A DNA stretch of 63,390 nucleotides from an uncultured Merdimonas sp. GTDB lineage: Bacteria > Bacillota > Clostridia > Lachnospirales > Lachnospiraceae. The DNA is taken from NCBI GenBank assembly GCA_944378225.1, contig CALWGE010000007.1, forward strand, positions 1 through 63,390. Reading direction: 5' to 3'. Positions 44,423-52,264 of this stretch are shown here, one piece after another (the first letter of the stretch is position 1; every line of letters begins with the position of its first letter). Made by a program: the position numbers and the translations under genes. The notes under the pieces are model-generated. The model had not been told where the DNA came from. It saw only the letters and a list, made by a program, of their open reading frames with translations, and did no database searches.

Positions 44423-45685
44423 ATGAAAACAAAAGCACTGAGACTTTACGGCAAAGAGGATCTGCGTCTGGAAGAGTTTGAACTTCCGGAGCTGAAAGAT
44501 GATGAAATTCTGGCTAAGGTAGTATCTGACAGTATCTGCATGTCTTCCTACAAGGCAGCTATGCAGGGGGCAGATCACAAGCGCGTTCCGGATGATGTGG
44601 CAGAACATCCGACTATCATCGGACATGAGTTCTGCGGTGAGCTGGTACAGGTAGGAGCCAAGTGGGCAGACCAGTTTAAGGCAGGAGAAAAATTCTCTAT
44701 TCAGCCGGCACTGAATTACAAGGGAAGCCTGGCTGCTCCGGGATATTCTTATCAGTATATCGGCGGAGATGCCACTTATGTTATTATCCCCAATGAAGTT
44801 ATGGAAATGGGCTGTCTGCTTCACTATTCCGGTGAAAGCTATTTTGGAGGGTCTCTTACAGAGCCTTTGTCCTGCGTGGCAGGCACTTTCCATGCCATGT
44901 ATCACGTAACAAGAGGAAAGTATGACCATGAGATGGGAATCCGCGAGGGAGGCAAGATGGCGATCCTGGCCGGAGTAGGTCCCATGGGACTGGCAGCCAT
45001 TGATTACATTATCCACTGTGACAGAAGACCCTCTCTTCTGATTGTAACGGATATTGACGATGCAAGACTGGCCCGTGCAGAGCAGATGCTTTCTCCGGCG
45101 GAGGCAGCGGAAAACGGAATCAAACTGGTGTATGCAAATACAGGCAAGGTAGACAATGCACATGAATTTATGATGAATTTCACAGAAGGAGCAGGATATG
45201 ACGATGTTCTGGTGTTCGCGCCGGTAGCTCCGGTCGTGGAACTTGCAGACAGTATTCTGGCCCAGGACGGATGCCTGAATTTCTTCGCCGGTCCCTCTAA
45301 TCCTGAATTCTCTGCGAAATTTAATTTCTATAATGTGCACTATTCAGGAACCCATGTGGTAGGTACCTCCGGTGGAAATACTGAGGATATGAAAGAGTGC
45401 CTGAAGATGATTGGAGAAGGAAAACTGGATCCGGCTATTCTGGTAACACATATCGGCGGTATGGATGTGGCCCGTGAAACCACTTTGAATCTGCCGCATG
45501 TACCGGGCGGAAAGAAGCTTATCTATACGCATATCTCTCTGCCGCTGACAGCAATTGCAGATTTTGAAAAAAAGGGCAAGAGTGATCCGCTGTTTGCAAA
45601 ACTGGCGGAGCTGGTAGCAAAGACAAACGGCCTGTGGAATGCAGAAGCTGAAAAATATCTTCTGGAGAATGCTCCGGCCATTTAA
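44423..45685 (+). CDS. Zinc-binding dehydrogenase, L-sorbose-1-phosphate reductase-like
   Basis: This 420-residue medium-chain dehydrogenase resembles SorE: opening LYGKEDLRLEEFELP, Cys in SICMSSYK, IIGHEFCG, and the Rossmann turn AGVGPMGLAAIDYI. It has the longer SorE form rather than the about 350-residue sorbitol dehydrogenase form. SorE reduces L-sorbose 1-phosphate to glucitol 6-phosphate, which the SDR encoded upstream could oxidise to fructose 6-phosphate. No sorbose phosphotransferase is in the window, so the true substrate remains open. A terminator follows. Confidence 0.82.
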   Translation: MKTKALRLYGKEDLRLEEFELPELKDDEILAKVVSDSICMSSYKAAMQGADHKRVPDDVAEHPTIIGHEFCGELVQVGAKWADQFKAGEKFSIQPALNYKGSLAAPGYSYQYIGGDATYVIIPNEVMEMGCLLHYSGESYFGGSLTEPLSCVAGTFHAMYHVTRGKYDHEMGIREGGKMAILAGVGPMGLAAIDYIIHCDRRPSLLIVTDIDDARLARAEQMLSPAEAAENGIKLVYANTGKVDNAHEFMMNFTEGAGYDDVLVFAPVAPVVELADSILAQDGCLNFFAGPSNPEFSAKFNFYNVHYSGTHVVGTSGGNTEDMKECLKMIGEGKLDPAILVTHIGGMDVARETTLNLPHVPGGKKLIYTHISLPLTAIADFEKKGKSDPLFAKLAELVAKTNGLWNAEAEKYLLENAPAI

Positions 45686-45708
45686 GGTAAAGGATAAATG
45701 ATATGCAG

Positions 45709-45751
45709 GGCTGCTGTCGGTGGGGAAATCTCATTGACAGCAGTCTTTTTT
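45709..45751 (+). terminator. terminator after SorE-like gene
   Basis: Arms GGCTGCTGTC and GACAGCAGTC (45709-45718 and 45736-45745, one wobble) are followed by six T. Confidence 0.85.
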
Positions 45752-45761
45752 CTGGTATACT
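45734..45761 (+). promoter_or_regulatory. promoter of PAP2-like gene inside terminator
   Basis: A perfect TTGACA at 45734-45739 lies in the 3' arm of the upstream terminator; TATACT is at 45756-45761, 16 bp away. Confidence 0.7.
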
Positions 45762-45801
45762 TAGCAAAAAGGATGGCATAGACGCCAGGAAGGAGAAACA
45801 A

Positions 45802-46251
45802 ATGAACGGTTTTGAACTGCTGACAGGAAATAAGATACTGATGAGCGCGGTTGCGGGCTGGTTTGTAGCTCAGGTACTGAAAACGATCATCCATACACTG
45901 GTGACGAAGAAATTCGAACCGGAACGGCTGACAGGATCCGGGGGGATGCCGAGCTCTCATTCTTCTACGGTCTGTGCTATGGCCACTGCGTCAGGGCTGG
46001 TATATGGTCTGGGATCTTTTGAATTTGCAGTGACGGTAATTATCGCTATTATTGTCATGCATGATGCCATGGGCGTACGGCTGGAGACGGGAAAGCAGGC
46101 CAAGCTCCTGAATGAAATTGTGGAAACCTTCCGCACCATAAACGGGAAAAAACTGGCGGAGGAGAAGCTTAAAGAATTTGTAGGACATACACCTCATCAG
46201 GTACTGGTAGGTGCGCTTCTGGGAATTCTGATTGGTTTTCTGATAGTGTAA
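45802..46251 (+). CDS. Divergent PAP2 family membrane protein
   Basis: This 149-residue protein with about four membrane segments belongs to the YuiD/DUF212 divergent PAP2 family. The motifs GGMPSSHSSTVCAMATA and HDAMGVRLETGKQAKLLN recall the phosphatase motifs of PAP2 enzymes, and the end PHQVLVGALLGILIGF is typical. Substrate and activity are not established for the family. The start is ATG 45802 after AAGGAG; in-frame sequence to 45703 crosses the terminator and promoter and is not coding. It is a single-gene unit. Confidence 0.88.
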   Translation: MNGFELLTGNKILMSAVAGWFVAQVLKTIIHTLVTKKFEPERLTGSGGMPSSHSSTVCAMATASGLVYGLGSFEFAVTVIIAIIVMHDAMGVRLETGKQAKLLNEIVETFRTINGKKLAEEKLKEFVGHTPHQVLVGALLGILIGFLIV

Positions 46252-46277
46252 ATGATAATATTTTTCAATTATATGTC

Positions 46278-46306
46278 TTGAACATAAGGAGCACCTGTGG
46301 TAATAT
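46278..46306 (+). promoter_or_regulatory. promoter of DUF2325-DUF3793-flavodoxin operon
   Basis: TTGAAC at 46278-46283 and TAATAT at 46301-46306 are 17 bp apart. The transcript would start near 46313 and meet a terminator at 46343-46373 before the genes. Confidence 0.6.
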
Positions 46307-46324
46307 ATCACCATAAAGCAGGTA

Positions 46325-46340
46325 GTTAGCCTACGCTAAC
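46325..46340. promoter_or_regulatory. palindrome GTTAG-N6-CTAAC, copy 1
   Basis: GTTAGCCTACGCTAAC is a perfect 6-4-6 inverted repeat just after the expected start site. It recalls DtxR/IdeR-type iron boxes. It could also fold as a hairpin in the RNA. Confidence 0.55.
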
Positions 46341-46342
46341 AA

Positions 46343-46373
46343 AAAGAATCCTGTACTTCCGGGATTCTTTTTT
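46343..46373 (+). terminator. leader terminator before DUF2325 gene
   Basis: Arms AAAGAATCC and GGATTCTTT (46343-46351 and 46362-46370) are followed by TTT. It sits between promoter and first gene, so it acts as an attenuator or ends a short RNA of about 60 nt. Confidence 0.75.
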
Positions 46374-46384
46374 AACACACGGAG

Positions 46385-46400
46385 GTTAGGAAAAACTAAC
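46385..46400. promoter_or_regulatory. palindrome GTTAG-N6-CTAAC, copy 2
   Basis: GTTAGGAAAAACTAAC repeats the half-sites of copy 1, exactly 60 bp downstream and just before the SD of the DUF2325 gene. A single GTTAG also appears at 47793, near the promoter of the Cys-rich peptide. Confidence 0.55.
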
Positions 46401-46424
46401 TAAAGAAATGGAGGTAAGGCAGAA

Positions 46425-46703
46425 ATGAGTATTGTAATTATCGGAGGTCATGACCGTATGGTTCGGCAGTATCATGATATCTGCAAAGCTTACAAATGTA
46501 AGGCAAAAGTTTTTACACAAATGACGGGAGACCTGAAAAGACAGGTAGGAAGACCGGATTTGTTTGTACTGTTTACAAATACAGTATCGCATAAGATGGC
46601 AAAATGTGCGCTGGAAGAGGCAAGGAGAAATAATATTGAAGTCGTACGCAGCCATACCAGCAGCCGGGCGGCGCTGGAAGAAATTCTGGGGAATTACTGC
46701 TGA
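46425..46703 (+). CDS. DUF2325 family protein
   Basis: This 92-residue protein of the DUF2325 family has a Rossmann-like opening (SIVIIGGHDRMVRQYHDICK) and the closing VRSHTSSRAALEEIL. The family is small, cytoplasmic and of unknown function. It is often found near iron- or metal-related genes in Firmicutes, from memory rather than from this sequence. GGAGG at 46410-46414 marks the start. The stop overlaps the next ATG by one base (TGATG), coupling it to the DUF3793 gene. Confidence 0.82.
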   Translation: MSIVIIGGHDRMVRQYHDICKAYKCKAKVFTQMTGDLKRQVGRPDLFVLFTNTVSHKMAKCALEEARRNNIEVVRSHTSSRAALEEILGNYC

Positions 46704-47290
46704 TGAACGGGGCGGCTGAAAAACTGAAAAAGCTTCTGGCCAATCATTGTGCGCCGGTTCTGTGCAGACAGAAGACAGCGAATCTTGTGGTAACGCCCCG
46801 GGAACTTGCAGAATATCTGCCGAAAGTTCTCGATGGCAGCAAAACAGCTTGGATACAGCTCTGTGGATGTCGAAAATATTGTCATCTGTTACTGTATGAC
46901 AGAGAGAGAATAGAAAGTTATCTGAACAGAACGGAACATCAGACATTTTTGGAAATTCGTGGATATCAGGGACTGACATTGTCTGAAAGACTGGAAATTC
47001 TTGCGAAGCGGTACGAAGCCTATCAGAAAAGGGGAGGGGAATTTCCTCATGAGATAGGCCTTTTCCTGGAATATCCGCTGGAAGATATTGAAGGTTTTAT
47101 TGCAAATCAGGGAAGAAATGCGCTGGAATGCGGTTACTGGAAAGTTTATGGAAATGTGGAGCAGGCAAGGGAAATATTTGAACTTTATGACAGAACCAGA
47201 AAGGTTTTGGCAGCTATGACAGCAGCAGGGTTAAGTCTTGCGGAGGGCGCTGCCAGGACAGCACTGCAGGCCAAAATTCAGGCTGTGTAA
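46703..47290 (+). CDS. DUF3793 family protein
   Basis: This 195-residue protein matches the DUF3793 family of Firmicutes: Cys-containing HCAPVLCRQKTANLV at the N-terminus, CGCRKYCHLLLYDRERIE in the middle, and the characteristic EFPHEIGLFLEYPLEDIEGFI. Several conserved Cys residues (about 16, 21, 54, 56, 60) suggest metal or redox chemistry, but function is unknown. It is commonly next to a flavodoxin, as here. It overlaps the DUF2325 gene by one base and precedes the flavodoxin by 53 nt. Confidence 0.85.
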   Translation: MNGAAEKLKKLLANHCAPVLCRQKTANLVVTPRELAEYLPKVLDGSKTAWIQLCGCRKYCHLLLYDRERIESYLNRTEHQTFLEIRGYQGLTLSERLEILAKRYEAYQKRGGEFPHEIGLFLEYPLEDIEGFIANQGRNALECGYWKVYGNVEQAREIFELYDRTRKVLAAMTAAGLSLAEGAARTALQAKIQAV

Positions 47291-47343
47291 AAGCGTTTTC
47301 TATATGAAATAAAATTATAAACAGAAATACAGGAGGATATGAA

Positions 47344-47754
47344 ATGAAAGTAGTATATTGGAGCAGCACAGGAAATACGGAGCAAATGGCCCAGATGCTG
47401 GGTGAGGAATTGGAAAAACTGGGGAATAATGCAGAGGTGGCAGAAGTATCTGCTGTATCGCCGGCCGATCTGGAGAAGGAGAATATTTTTGCTTTGGGAT
47501 GCTCGGCTATGGGTGATGAAGAACTGGACGAGGGGGAAATGGAACCCTTTGTAGAGGAAGTGGAGAAATTTGCAGAAGGCAAAAAGATAGGTCTTTTTGG
47601 GTCTTATGACTGGGGTGACGGCGAGTGGATGCGCAAATGGGAAAAGCGTATGCAGGAGGCAGGAGCAGAAGTTGTGGGAACTGTCATTGCAAACAATGAA
47701 CCAGATGAGGAGGACAGAAAAAAACTGGAAGAACTGGCAAAAAGTCTTATCTGA
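47344..47754 (+). CDS. Flavodoxin
   Basis: This 136-residue short-chain flavodoxin has the FMN phosphate loop SSTGNTEQMA at residues about 7-16 and the FMN-stacking region GSYDWGDGEWM (about 84-94). It is strongly acidic. Flavodoxins replace ferredoxin under iron limitation, which fits the iron-box-like palindromes upstream and the FeoB-associated peptide downstream. AGGAGG precedes the ATG. The length is typical for clostridial flavodoxins. Confidence 0.93.
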   Translation: MKVVYWSSTGNTEQMAQMLGEELEKLGNNAEVAEVSAVSPADLEKENIFALGCSAMGDEELDEGEMEPFVEEVEKFAEGKKIGLFGSYDWGDGEWMRKWEKRMQEAGAEVVGTVIANNEPDEEDRKKLEELAKSLI

Positions 47755-47814
47755 ACAGAGAAAATCTGAAAAATAAATCCGGAAATCAAGAAGTTAGTTT
47801 TGACAAATTAGTCA

Positions 47815-47843
47815 TTGACAACTCCGGGAAAAAATGCTTTAAT
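47815..47843 (+). promoter_or_regulatory. promoter of FeoB-associated peptide gene
   Basis: TTGACA at 47815-47820 and TTTAAT at 47838-47843 are 17 bp apart; another TTGACA lies at 47800-47805. The leader is about 120 nt with no convincing gene. Confidence 0.5.
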
Positions 47844-47970
47844 ATTGACGCGAAGAAGGTTGTTCAATGGAAGATTTCGATTCTTCGAAACTCTTGAATA
47901 TCCGGAAGAGGCGGAGGTTACTGACCGGAGAAATCTGTACTGAATCGGAATAAGAAGGAGGAAGGGTAAT

Positions 47971-48144
47971 ATGACAGATATCATTGTGCTCTTACTGATT
48001 GCAGCGGCCCTGTTTTTCTGTATTCGTGCCATAATACATAATAAAAAGAACGGAGGCTCTTCCTGTGGCTGCGGCTGTTCCGGCTGCAGCGGCTGCGGCG
48101 GATCCTGCGGCTACAGTGACAGCAGTACAGATTCGCATCGCTGA
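47971..48144 (+). CDS. FeoB-associated Cys-rich membrane peptide
   Basis: This 57-residue peptide has one membrane helix (about 3-22, IIVLLLIAAALFFCIRAII) followed by a basic linker. A Cys/Gly-rich tail follows (CGCGCSGCSGCGGSCG). This is the pattern of the small proteins usually encoded right after feoB, thought to help ferrous iron transport. Here feoA and feoB are absent from the surroundings. The start has AGGAGG a few bases upstream, and a strong terminator follows the gene. The size is normal for the family. Confidence 0.85.
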   Translation: MTDIIVLLLIAAALFFCIRAIIHNKKNGGSSCGCGCSGCSGCGGSCGYSDSSTDSHR

Positions 48145-48167
48145 CAGACAACATCATGCAAAATATG

Positions 48168-48207
48168 AAAAAAGGCGCCGCAGCGGGAACAGCTGCGGCG
48201 CCTTTTT
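48168..48207 (+). terminator. terminator after Cys-rich peptide gene
   Basis: A GC-rich stem GGCGCCGCAGC/GCTGCGGCGCC (7-nt loop) is flanked by A- and T-runs. It could work in both directions. Confidence 0.9.
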
Positions 48208-48293
48208 ATAACAGATGTGGTTTGCGCTGCGGCAGTCTATTCTGCCTGCTTCAGGAATAGAATAAAAGGAAATCCGATCTGGGGCATATAAAA

Positions 48294-49529
48294 GTGAAAA
48301 AGATATTCGGCATTCTGTCCTTACTGTTTCTGATTCTTGTTTTTTCTGCGCTGTCTGACAGTCAGATAAAAGCGGAGGATTCCTCCGGGGAGAGCGGGCA
48401 GGCAGAAGTTTCCGGTCCCGGACAGCTGTATGCTCTGTCTGCAGTTTTGATGGACGGGGATTCGGGCAGAGTACTTTTTGAAAAAAATGGTTATGAAAAG
48501 AGGCCCATGGCAAGTACCACAAAAATTATGACATTGATCGTAACTCTGGAGAACGCTAATCTGGATGAGATTGTAACGGTATCTGATTATGCGGCATCCA
48601 TGCCGGATGTTCAGCTGGGTATCCGGGCGGGGGAACAGTATCGTCTGGAAGATCTGCTCTATTCCCTTATGCTGGAATCGCATAATGATTCAGCAGCAGC
48701 CATAGCAGAACATGTGGGAGGATCTGTAGAAGGATTTGCGGCAATGATGAATGCCAAGGCACGGGATATCGGCTGTTATGACACTTACTATATTACGCCG
48801 AACGGGCTGGACGCGGAGGATGAAAATGGAGTGCATTCCACGACAGCTGCGGATCTGGCCAGGGTGATGCGCTACTGTATCAGCCAGTCTCCTGAAAAGG
48901 ATGAATTTTTAAAAATTACCCGAACGAATGCATACAGTTTTTCTGACGCAGAATGTCTGCGTAATTTTACTGTAGGGAACAAAAACGCCTTTCTGGGGAT
49001 GATGGAAGGAGCCCTCTCCGGAAAGACGGGATTTACAAACAATGCAGGCTATTGTTATGTAGGGGCGCTGGAACGGGACGGAAGGACCTTTATCGTGTCT
49101 CTTCTGGCCTGCGGCTGGCCAAATAACCGGAGCTATAAGTGGAGCGATACGAGAAAGCTGATGAGCTACGGGCTTGCATATTATCAGTATCGGAATGTCT
49201 GGCAGGATGTGCTGCCGGAATTACTTCCTGTAGAGAATGGAATTCCGGAAAACGGGGATCTGACTGAGCTGGCGTATACGGAGATACAACTGGCAAAGGA
49301 GGAGCCGGATTTGAAGCTCCTTCTGGCAGAAGGGGAGGAACTTGAGGTGAAAATGGAGCTGCCTGAAACAGTAACTGCGCCTGTGGCACCTGGCACCGTG
49401 ATTGGAAGCGTCTGTTATTATCTGAACGGAACAGCTGTCAGGGCATATCCGGTGGAGACGGCAGATACCGTAGAGGCTGTAAGTGTTCGATGGTGCTTTT
49501 TCTGTACAGCCGCAAAATATTTTCTGTAA
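48294..49529 (+). CDS. D-alanyl-D-alanine carboxypeptidase (second copy)
   Basis: This 411-residue S11-family penicillin-binding protein has a signal peptide (about 1-27). The active-site motifs are S74-T-T-K77, SHN in LESHNDSAAA, and KTG in LSGKTGFTN. A C-terminal beta domain leads into a short hydrophobic end (VRWCFFCTAAKYFL) that may anchor it. It starts at GTG 48294 with a weak GGGG site. It is a distant paralogue of the enzyme at 35166, with which it shares domain order but limited sequence. It is transcribed alone, between a terminator and the metal-transport promoter. Confidence 0.9.
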   Translation: MKKIFGILSLLFLILVFSALSDSQIKAEDSSGESGQAEVSGPGQLYALSAVLMDGDSGRVLFEKNGYEKRPMASTTKIMTLIVTLENANLDEIVTVSDYAASMPDVQLGIRAGEQYRLEDLLYSLMLESHNDSAAAIAEHVGGSVEGFAAMMNAKARDIGCYDTYYITPNGLDAEDENGVHSTTAADLARVMRYCISQSPEKDEFLKITRTNAYSFSDAECLRNFTVGNKNAFLGMMEGALSGKTGFTNNAGYCYVGALERDGRTFIVSLLACGWPNNRSYKWSDTRKLMSYGLAYYQYRNVWQDVLPELLPVENGIPENGDLTELAYTEIQLAKEEPDLKLLLAEGEELEVKMELPETVTAPVAPGTVIGSVCYYLNGTAVRAYPVETADTVEAVSVRWCFFCTAAKYFL

Positions 49530-49550
49530 AATTCTTTTTAATTTATCCGG

Positions 49551-49588
49551 TGGGGAGGCTTGCGGCATTGTTCCGCTCATGCTAAGAT
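49551..49588 (+). promoter_or_regulatory. promoter of Nik-type operon with shared GGGGAGGCTTGCGG element
   Basis: TTGCGG at 49560-49565 and TAAGAT at 49583-49588 are 17 bp apart. The element GGGGAGGCTTGCGG (49552-49565) recurs at the methyltransferase promoter (54874-54887), with further similarity on both sides. Confidence 0.6.
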
Positions 49589-49627
49589 TCATACATATCA
49601 ACGGCTGAAAACTGTAAAATAGCATTC

Positions 49628-49663
49628 AGAAAGAACTGTGGCTGTATCTGCACAGTTCTTTCT
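49628..49663 (+). other. perfect 13-bp hairpin in nikA leader
   Basis: AGAAAGAACTGTG at 49628-49640 pairs with CACAGTTCTTTCT at 49651-49663. The following bases (GGCGG) are not a T-run, although the 3' arm itself is T-rich. It may be an attenuator or stabiliser; no known nickel or cobalt riboswitch pattern is evident. Confidence 0.6.
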
Positions 49664-49694
49664 GGCGGATATAGAACAATTTCAGGAGGAAGAG

Positions 49695-51281
49695 ATGATG
49701 AATAGAAATAAAAGAAACCGGGCGGCATTACTGCTGCTTTGCATATTGATAACAGCAGGAATTCTTACAGGCTGCGGCGGAAAGAAAGAAGGACAGGCAG
49801 GAACCGACGGTACAGGAACCAAAGAACTGGTGATTGGTACAGGGCAGAGCTGTGGAACTCTGGATTCTCTTCAGGGATATGACGGATGGTATACCGTACG
49901 CTTTGGAATCGGACAGACTCTGACAAAGCTGAATGATGATTTTTCAGTGTCCGGATGGCTGGCAGAGGATGATTATACTGTAAATGAAGATCATACAGTC
50001 TGGACATTTACAGTGCGCAGCGGTGTTACATTTTCAAACGGAACGGAACTGACGGCAGAGCTTGCAAAAGCATCTCTGGAATATACCTGTGAAAACGGAA
50101 TCCGTGCTGCGGAATACTTCACGCCCGTTTCTATAGAAGCAGACGGACAGACGCTGACGATTATTACCGAAAATCCCGAGCCGATTCTGCCGAATAAGCT
50201 TGCAGACCCTTATTTTACTATTATAGATACAACGGCAGATCTGACAGACATCGCAGATAAGGGACCTGTAGGGACAGGCCCGTTTGTACTCTCTTCCTTT
50301 AATCCTACCACAAAAGAAACGGTGGTGGTAAAGAACGAAAATTACTGGGGAGGAGAAGTTCTGCTGGATCAGATTACCTTTATGTATACGGAAGATCAGT
50401 CAACATTGACCATGGGACTTCAGTCAGGGGATTTTGATGCAGTATATAATGTCAGCATGACAAACATAGACGAGTTTTCTGACAATGACAGCTACAGCAT
50501 TGTCAGAACAGCCAGCGGTCGTACTACCCATGGATTCATGAACCAGAACGGTGTGCTGAAAGACGAAACTCTGCGTCAGGCAATCCTGCGCTATATCAAT
50601 AAGGAATCCTATTGTGAACATCTTCTGAATGGCGAGTATGTGGCAGGGAAGACTCTTCTGACTTCGGCTTCTGATTATGGATATGATGAACTGACTGATA
50701 TCAATTCCTACAATCCTGAGAGTGCGGTACAGCTTTTGGATGAGGCTGGTTACCTGGATGTTGACGGGGATGGATTCCGCGAGACACCTTCCGGTGAGAA
50801 GATAAATCTCAGATTCGTCTATTATACGGGACGGCCGGAACAGAAGATTGTGGCTGAGGCTACCCAGATGGAACTGGCACAGCTGGGAATCCGGGTGACT
50901 CCGGAGGTGCATGACACACAGACTGTTATTGATATGCTTGGAAAAGGGGATTATGATATACTCTGTATGAGCATTAACGCGCTGAACTGCGGTGATCCGG
51001 AAAATCATATGAATACCTATTTTAAGACAGGAGGAAGCTATAATGCTTCCGGATATTCCAGCGCAGAATTTGACGCAGTGCTGGATGAACTGACAGTGAC
51101 GGCAGATCCGGAGCAGCGTATGGAACTTGTGAAAGAAGCTGAACAGATACTTCTGGACGACAGTGTCTGTATATATTACTGTTATCCGGTTATGAATTTT
51201 GTGACTAAAAGCAATGTAAGCGGAATTACAAGCACCCCTGCGGATTTCTACTGGGTAAGTGAGAAGACGGATATACAGTAA
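49695..51281 (+). CDS. Nickel/peptide-type ABC transporter binding lipoprotein
   Basis: This protein, about 528 residues, is a family 5 binding lipoprotein with lipobox LTGC. Family features include WTFTVRSGVTFSNG, PVGTGPFVLSSF, KNENYWGG and YNPESAVQLLDEAGY. It is closer in pattern to NikA-like proteins than to oligopeptide OppA, but the ligand may be nickel, cobalt, a metal chelate or a peptide. The start is ATG 49695 or 49698, after AGGAGG at 49684-49689; longer in-frame sequence crosses the leader hairpin. It leads a five-gene importer operon. Confidence 0.85.
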   Translation: MMNRNKRNRAALLLLCILITAGILTGCGGKKEGQAGTDGTGTKELVIGTGQSCGTLDSLQGYDGWYTVRFGIGQTLTKLNDDFSVSGWLAEDDYTVNEDHTVWTFTVRSGVTFSNGTELTAELAKASLEYTCENGIRAAEYFTPVSIEADGQTLTIITENPEPILPNKLADPYFTIIDTTADLTDIADKGPVGTGPFVLSSFNPTTKETVVVKNENYWGGEVLLDQITFMYTEDQSTLTMGLQSGDFDAVYNVSMTNIDEFSDNDSYSIVRTASGRTTHGFMNQNGVLKDETLRQAILRYINKESYCEHLLNGEYVAGKTLLTSASDYGYDELTDINSYNPESAVQLLDEAGYLDVDGDGFRETPSGEKINLRFVYYTGRPEQKIVAEATQMELAQLGIRVTPEVHDTQTVIDMLGKGDYDILCMSINALNCGDPENHMNTYFKTGGSYNASGYSSAEFDAVLDELTVTADPEQRMELVKEAEQILLDDSVCIYYCYPVMNFVTKSNVSGITSTPADFYWVSEKTDIQ

Positions 51282-51313
51282 AGGCAATTCTTGAGACAGA
51301 GGAGAACGAAAAG

Positions 51314-52264
51314 ATGAAGAAACACCATGTGCCGAAGCGTCTTCTTCAGACAGTGATTGTGCTTTTTGGGATCAGTCTTCTCAGCTTTGGTCTGCTTTAC
51401 ATGGCCCCCGGAGATCCGGTTCTGGCCATGTATGAAGCAGGAGGCACGATACCTGACGAGAAAATTGTGAATCAGACACGGGAGGCCCTTGGTCTGAACG
51501 AACCGTTTCTTGTGCAGTATGGAAACTGGCTGAGCAGCTGTTTGAAAGGAGATTTTGGGATATCCTATTCCCTGAACAGACCTGTGGGCGAACTGATACT
51601 GTCGAGGCTGTGGCCCACACTGAAGCTGGCGTTTTTATCTCTTGCGCTGATGCTGCTGGTGTCCGTGCCGCTTGGGATGACTGCGGCGGTGCACAAAGGA
51701 GGCATCGCGGATTATATAGTCCGTTTTTTTACCTTTCTTGGAGTATCTCTGCCGAATTTCTGGGTGGGTCTGATTCTTCTGTATGTTTTTGCAGTAAAGC
51801 TGGAAATTCTTCCCGTAATTTCATCAGGTCAGGGTTTTGACAGACTGATTCTGCCAGCGGTTACGCTGGCTTTTGCCATGACAGGGAAGTATACAAGGCA
51901 GGTGAGAGCAGCCTTCCTGGAAGAACTGAATCAGGATTATGTGACAGGAGCCCGATGCAGAGGAATCCCTGACCGGGTGATTCTCTGGAGGCATGTGCTG
52001 CCCAATGCGGTACTGCCTCTTATTACGCTTCTGGGGCTGTCCATGGGCTCTCTTCTTGGAGGAACGGCTGTGGCAGAGGTGATTTTTTCTTATCCGGGGC
52101 TGGGAAGCCTGACGGTGGATGCGATCAGTTCTATGGATTATTCGCTGATTCAGGGATGCGTTCTGTGGATTGCGCTGATCTATATGCTGCTCAATCTTCT
52201 GGTAGATATTTCTTATGCGTTTCTGGATCCCAGGCTGAAAGAGGAGGCGGACAGACAGTGGTAA
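51314..52264 (+). CDS. ABC transporter permease, NikB/DppB type
   Basis: This 316-residue permease has six membrane helices and a long first loop. The conserved segments are GDFGISYSLNRPV, LGVSLPNFWVG and the EAA loop DYVTGARCRGIPDRVILWRHVLPNA. It pairs with the next permease to form the channel of the importer. AGGAGA-type bases precede the ATG. The gene overlaps the second permease gene by 7 nt. Confidence 0.9.
   Translation: MKKHHVPKRLLQTVIVLFGISLLSFGLLYMAPGDPVLAMYEAGGTIPDEKIVNQTREALGLNEPFLVQYGNWLSSCLKGDFGISYSLNRPVGELILSRLWPTLKLAFLSLALMLLVSVPLGMTAAVHKGGIADYIVRFFTFLGVSLPNFWVGLILLYVFAVKLEILPVISSGQGFDRLILPAVTLAFAMTGKYTRQVRAAFLEELNQDYVTGARCRGIPDRVILWRHVLPNAVLPLITLLGLSMGSLLGGTAVAEVIFSYPGLGSLTVDAISSMDYSLIQGCVLWIALIYMLLNLLVDISYAFLDPRLKEEADRQW

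Noticed and set aside
47866-47952. 28-codon open frame in the leader of the Cys-rich peptide gene
   Set aside because: No ribosome site and no recognisable sequence; overlaps a small hairpin.
49589-49694. Nickel/cobalt riboswitch before the Nik-type operon
   Set aside because: Only one plain hairpin is seen; the conserved multi-helix core of that riboswitch class is not recognisable.
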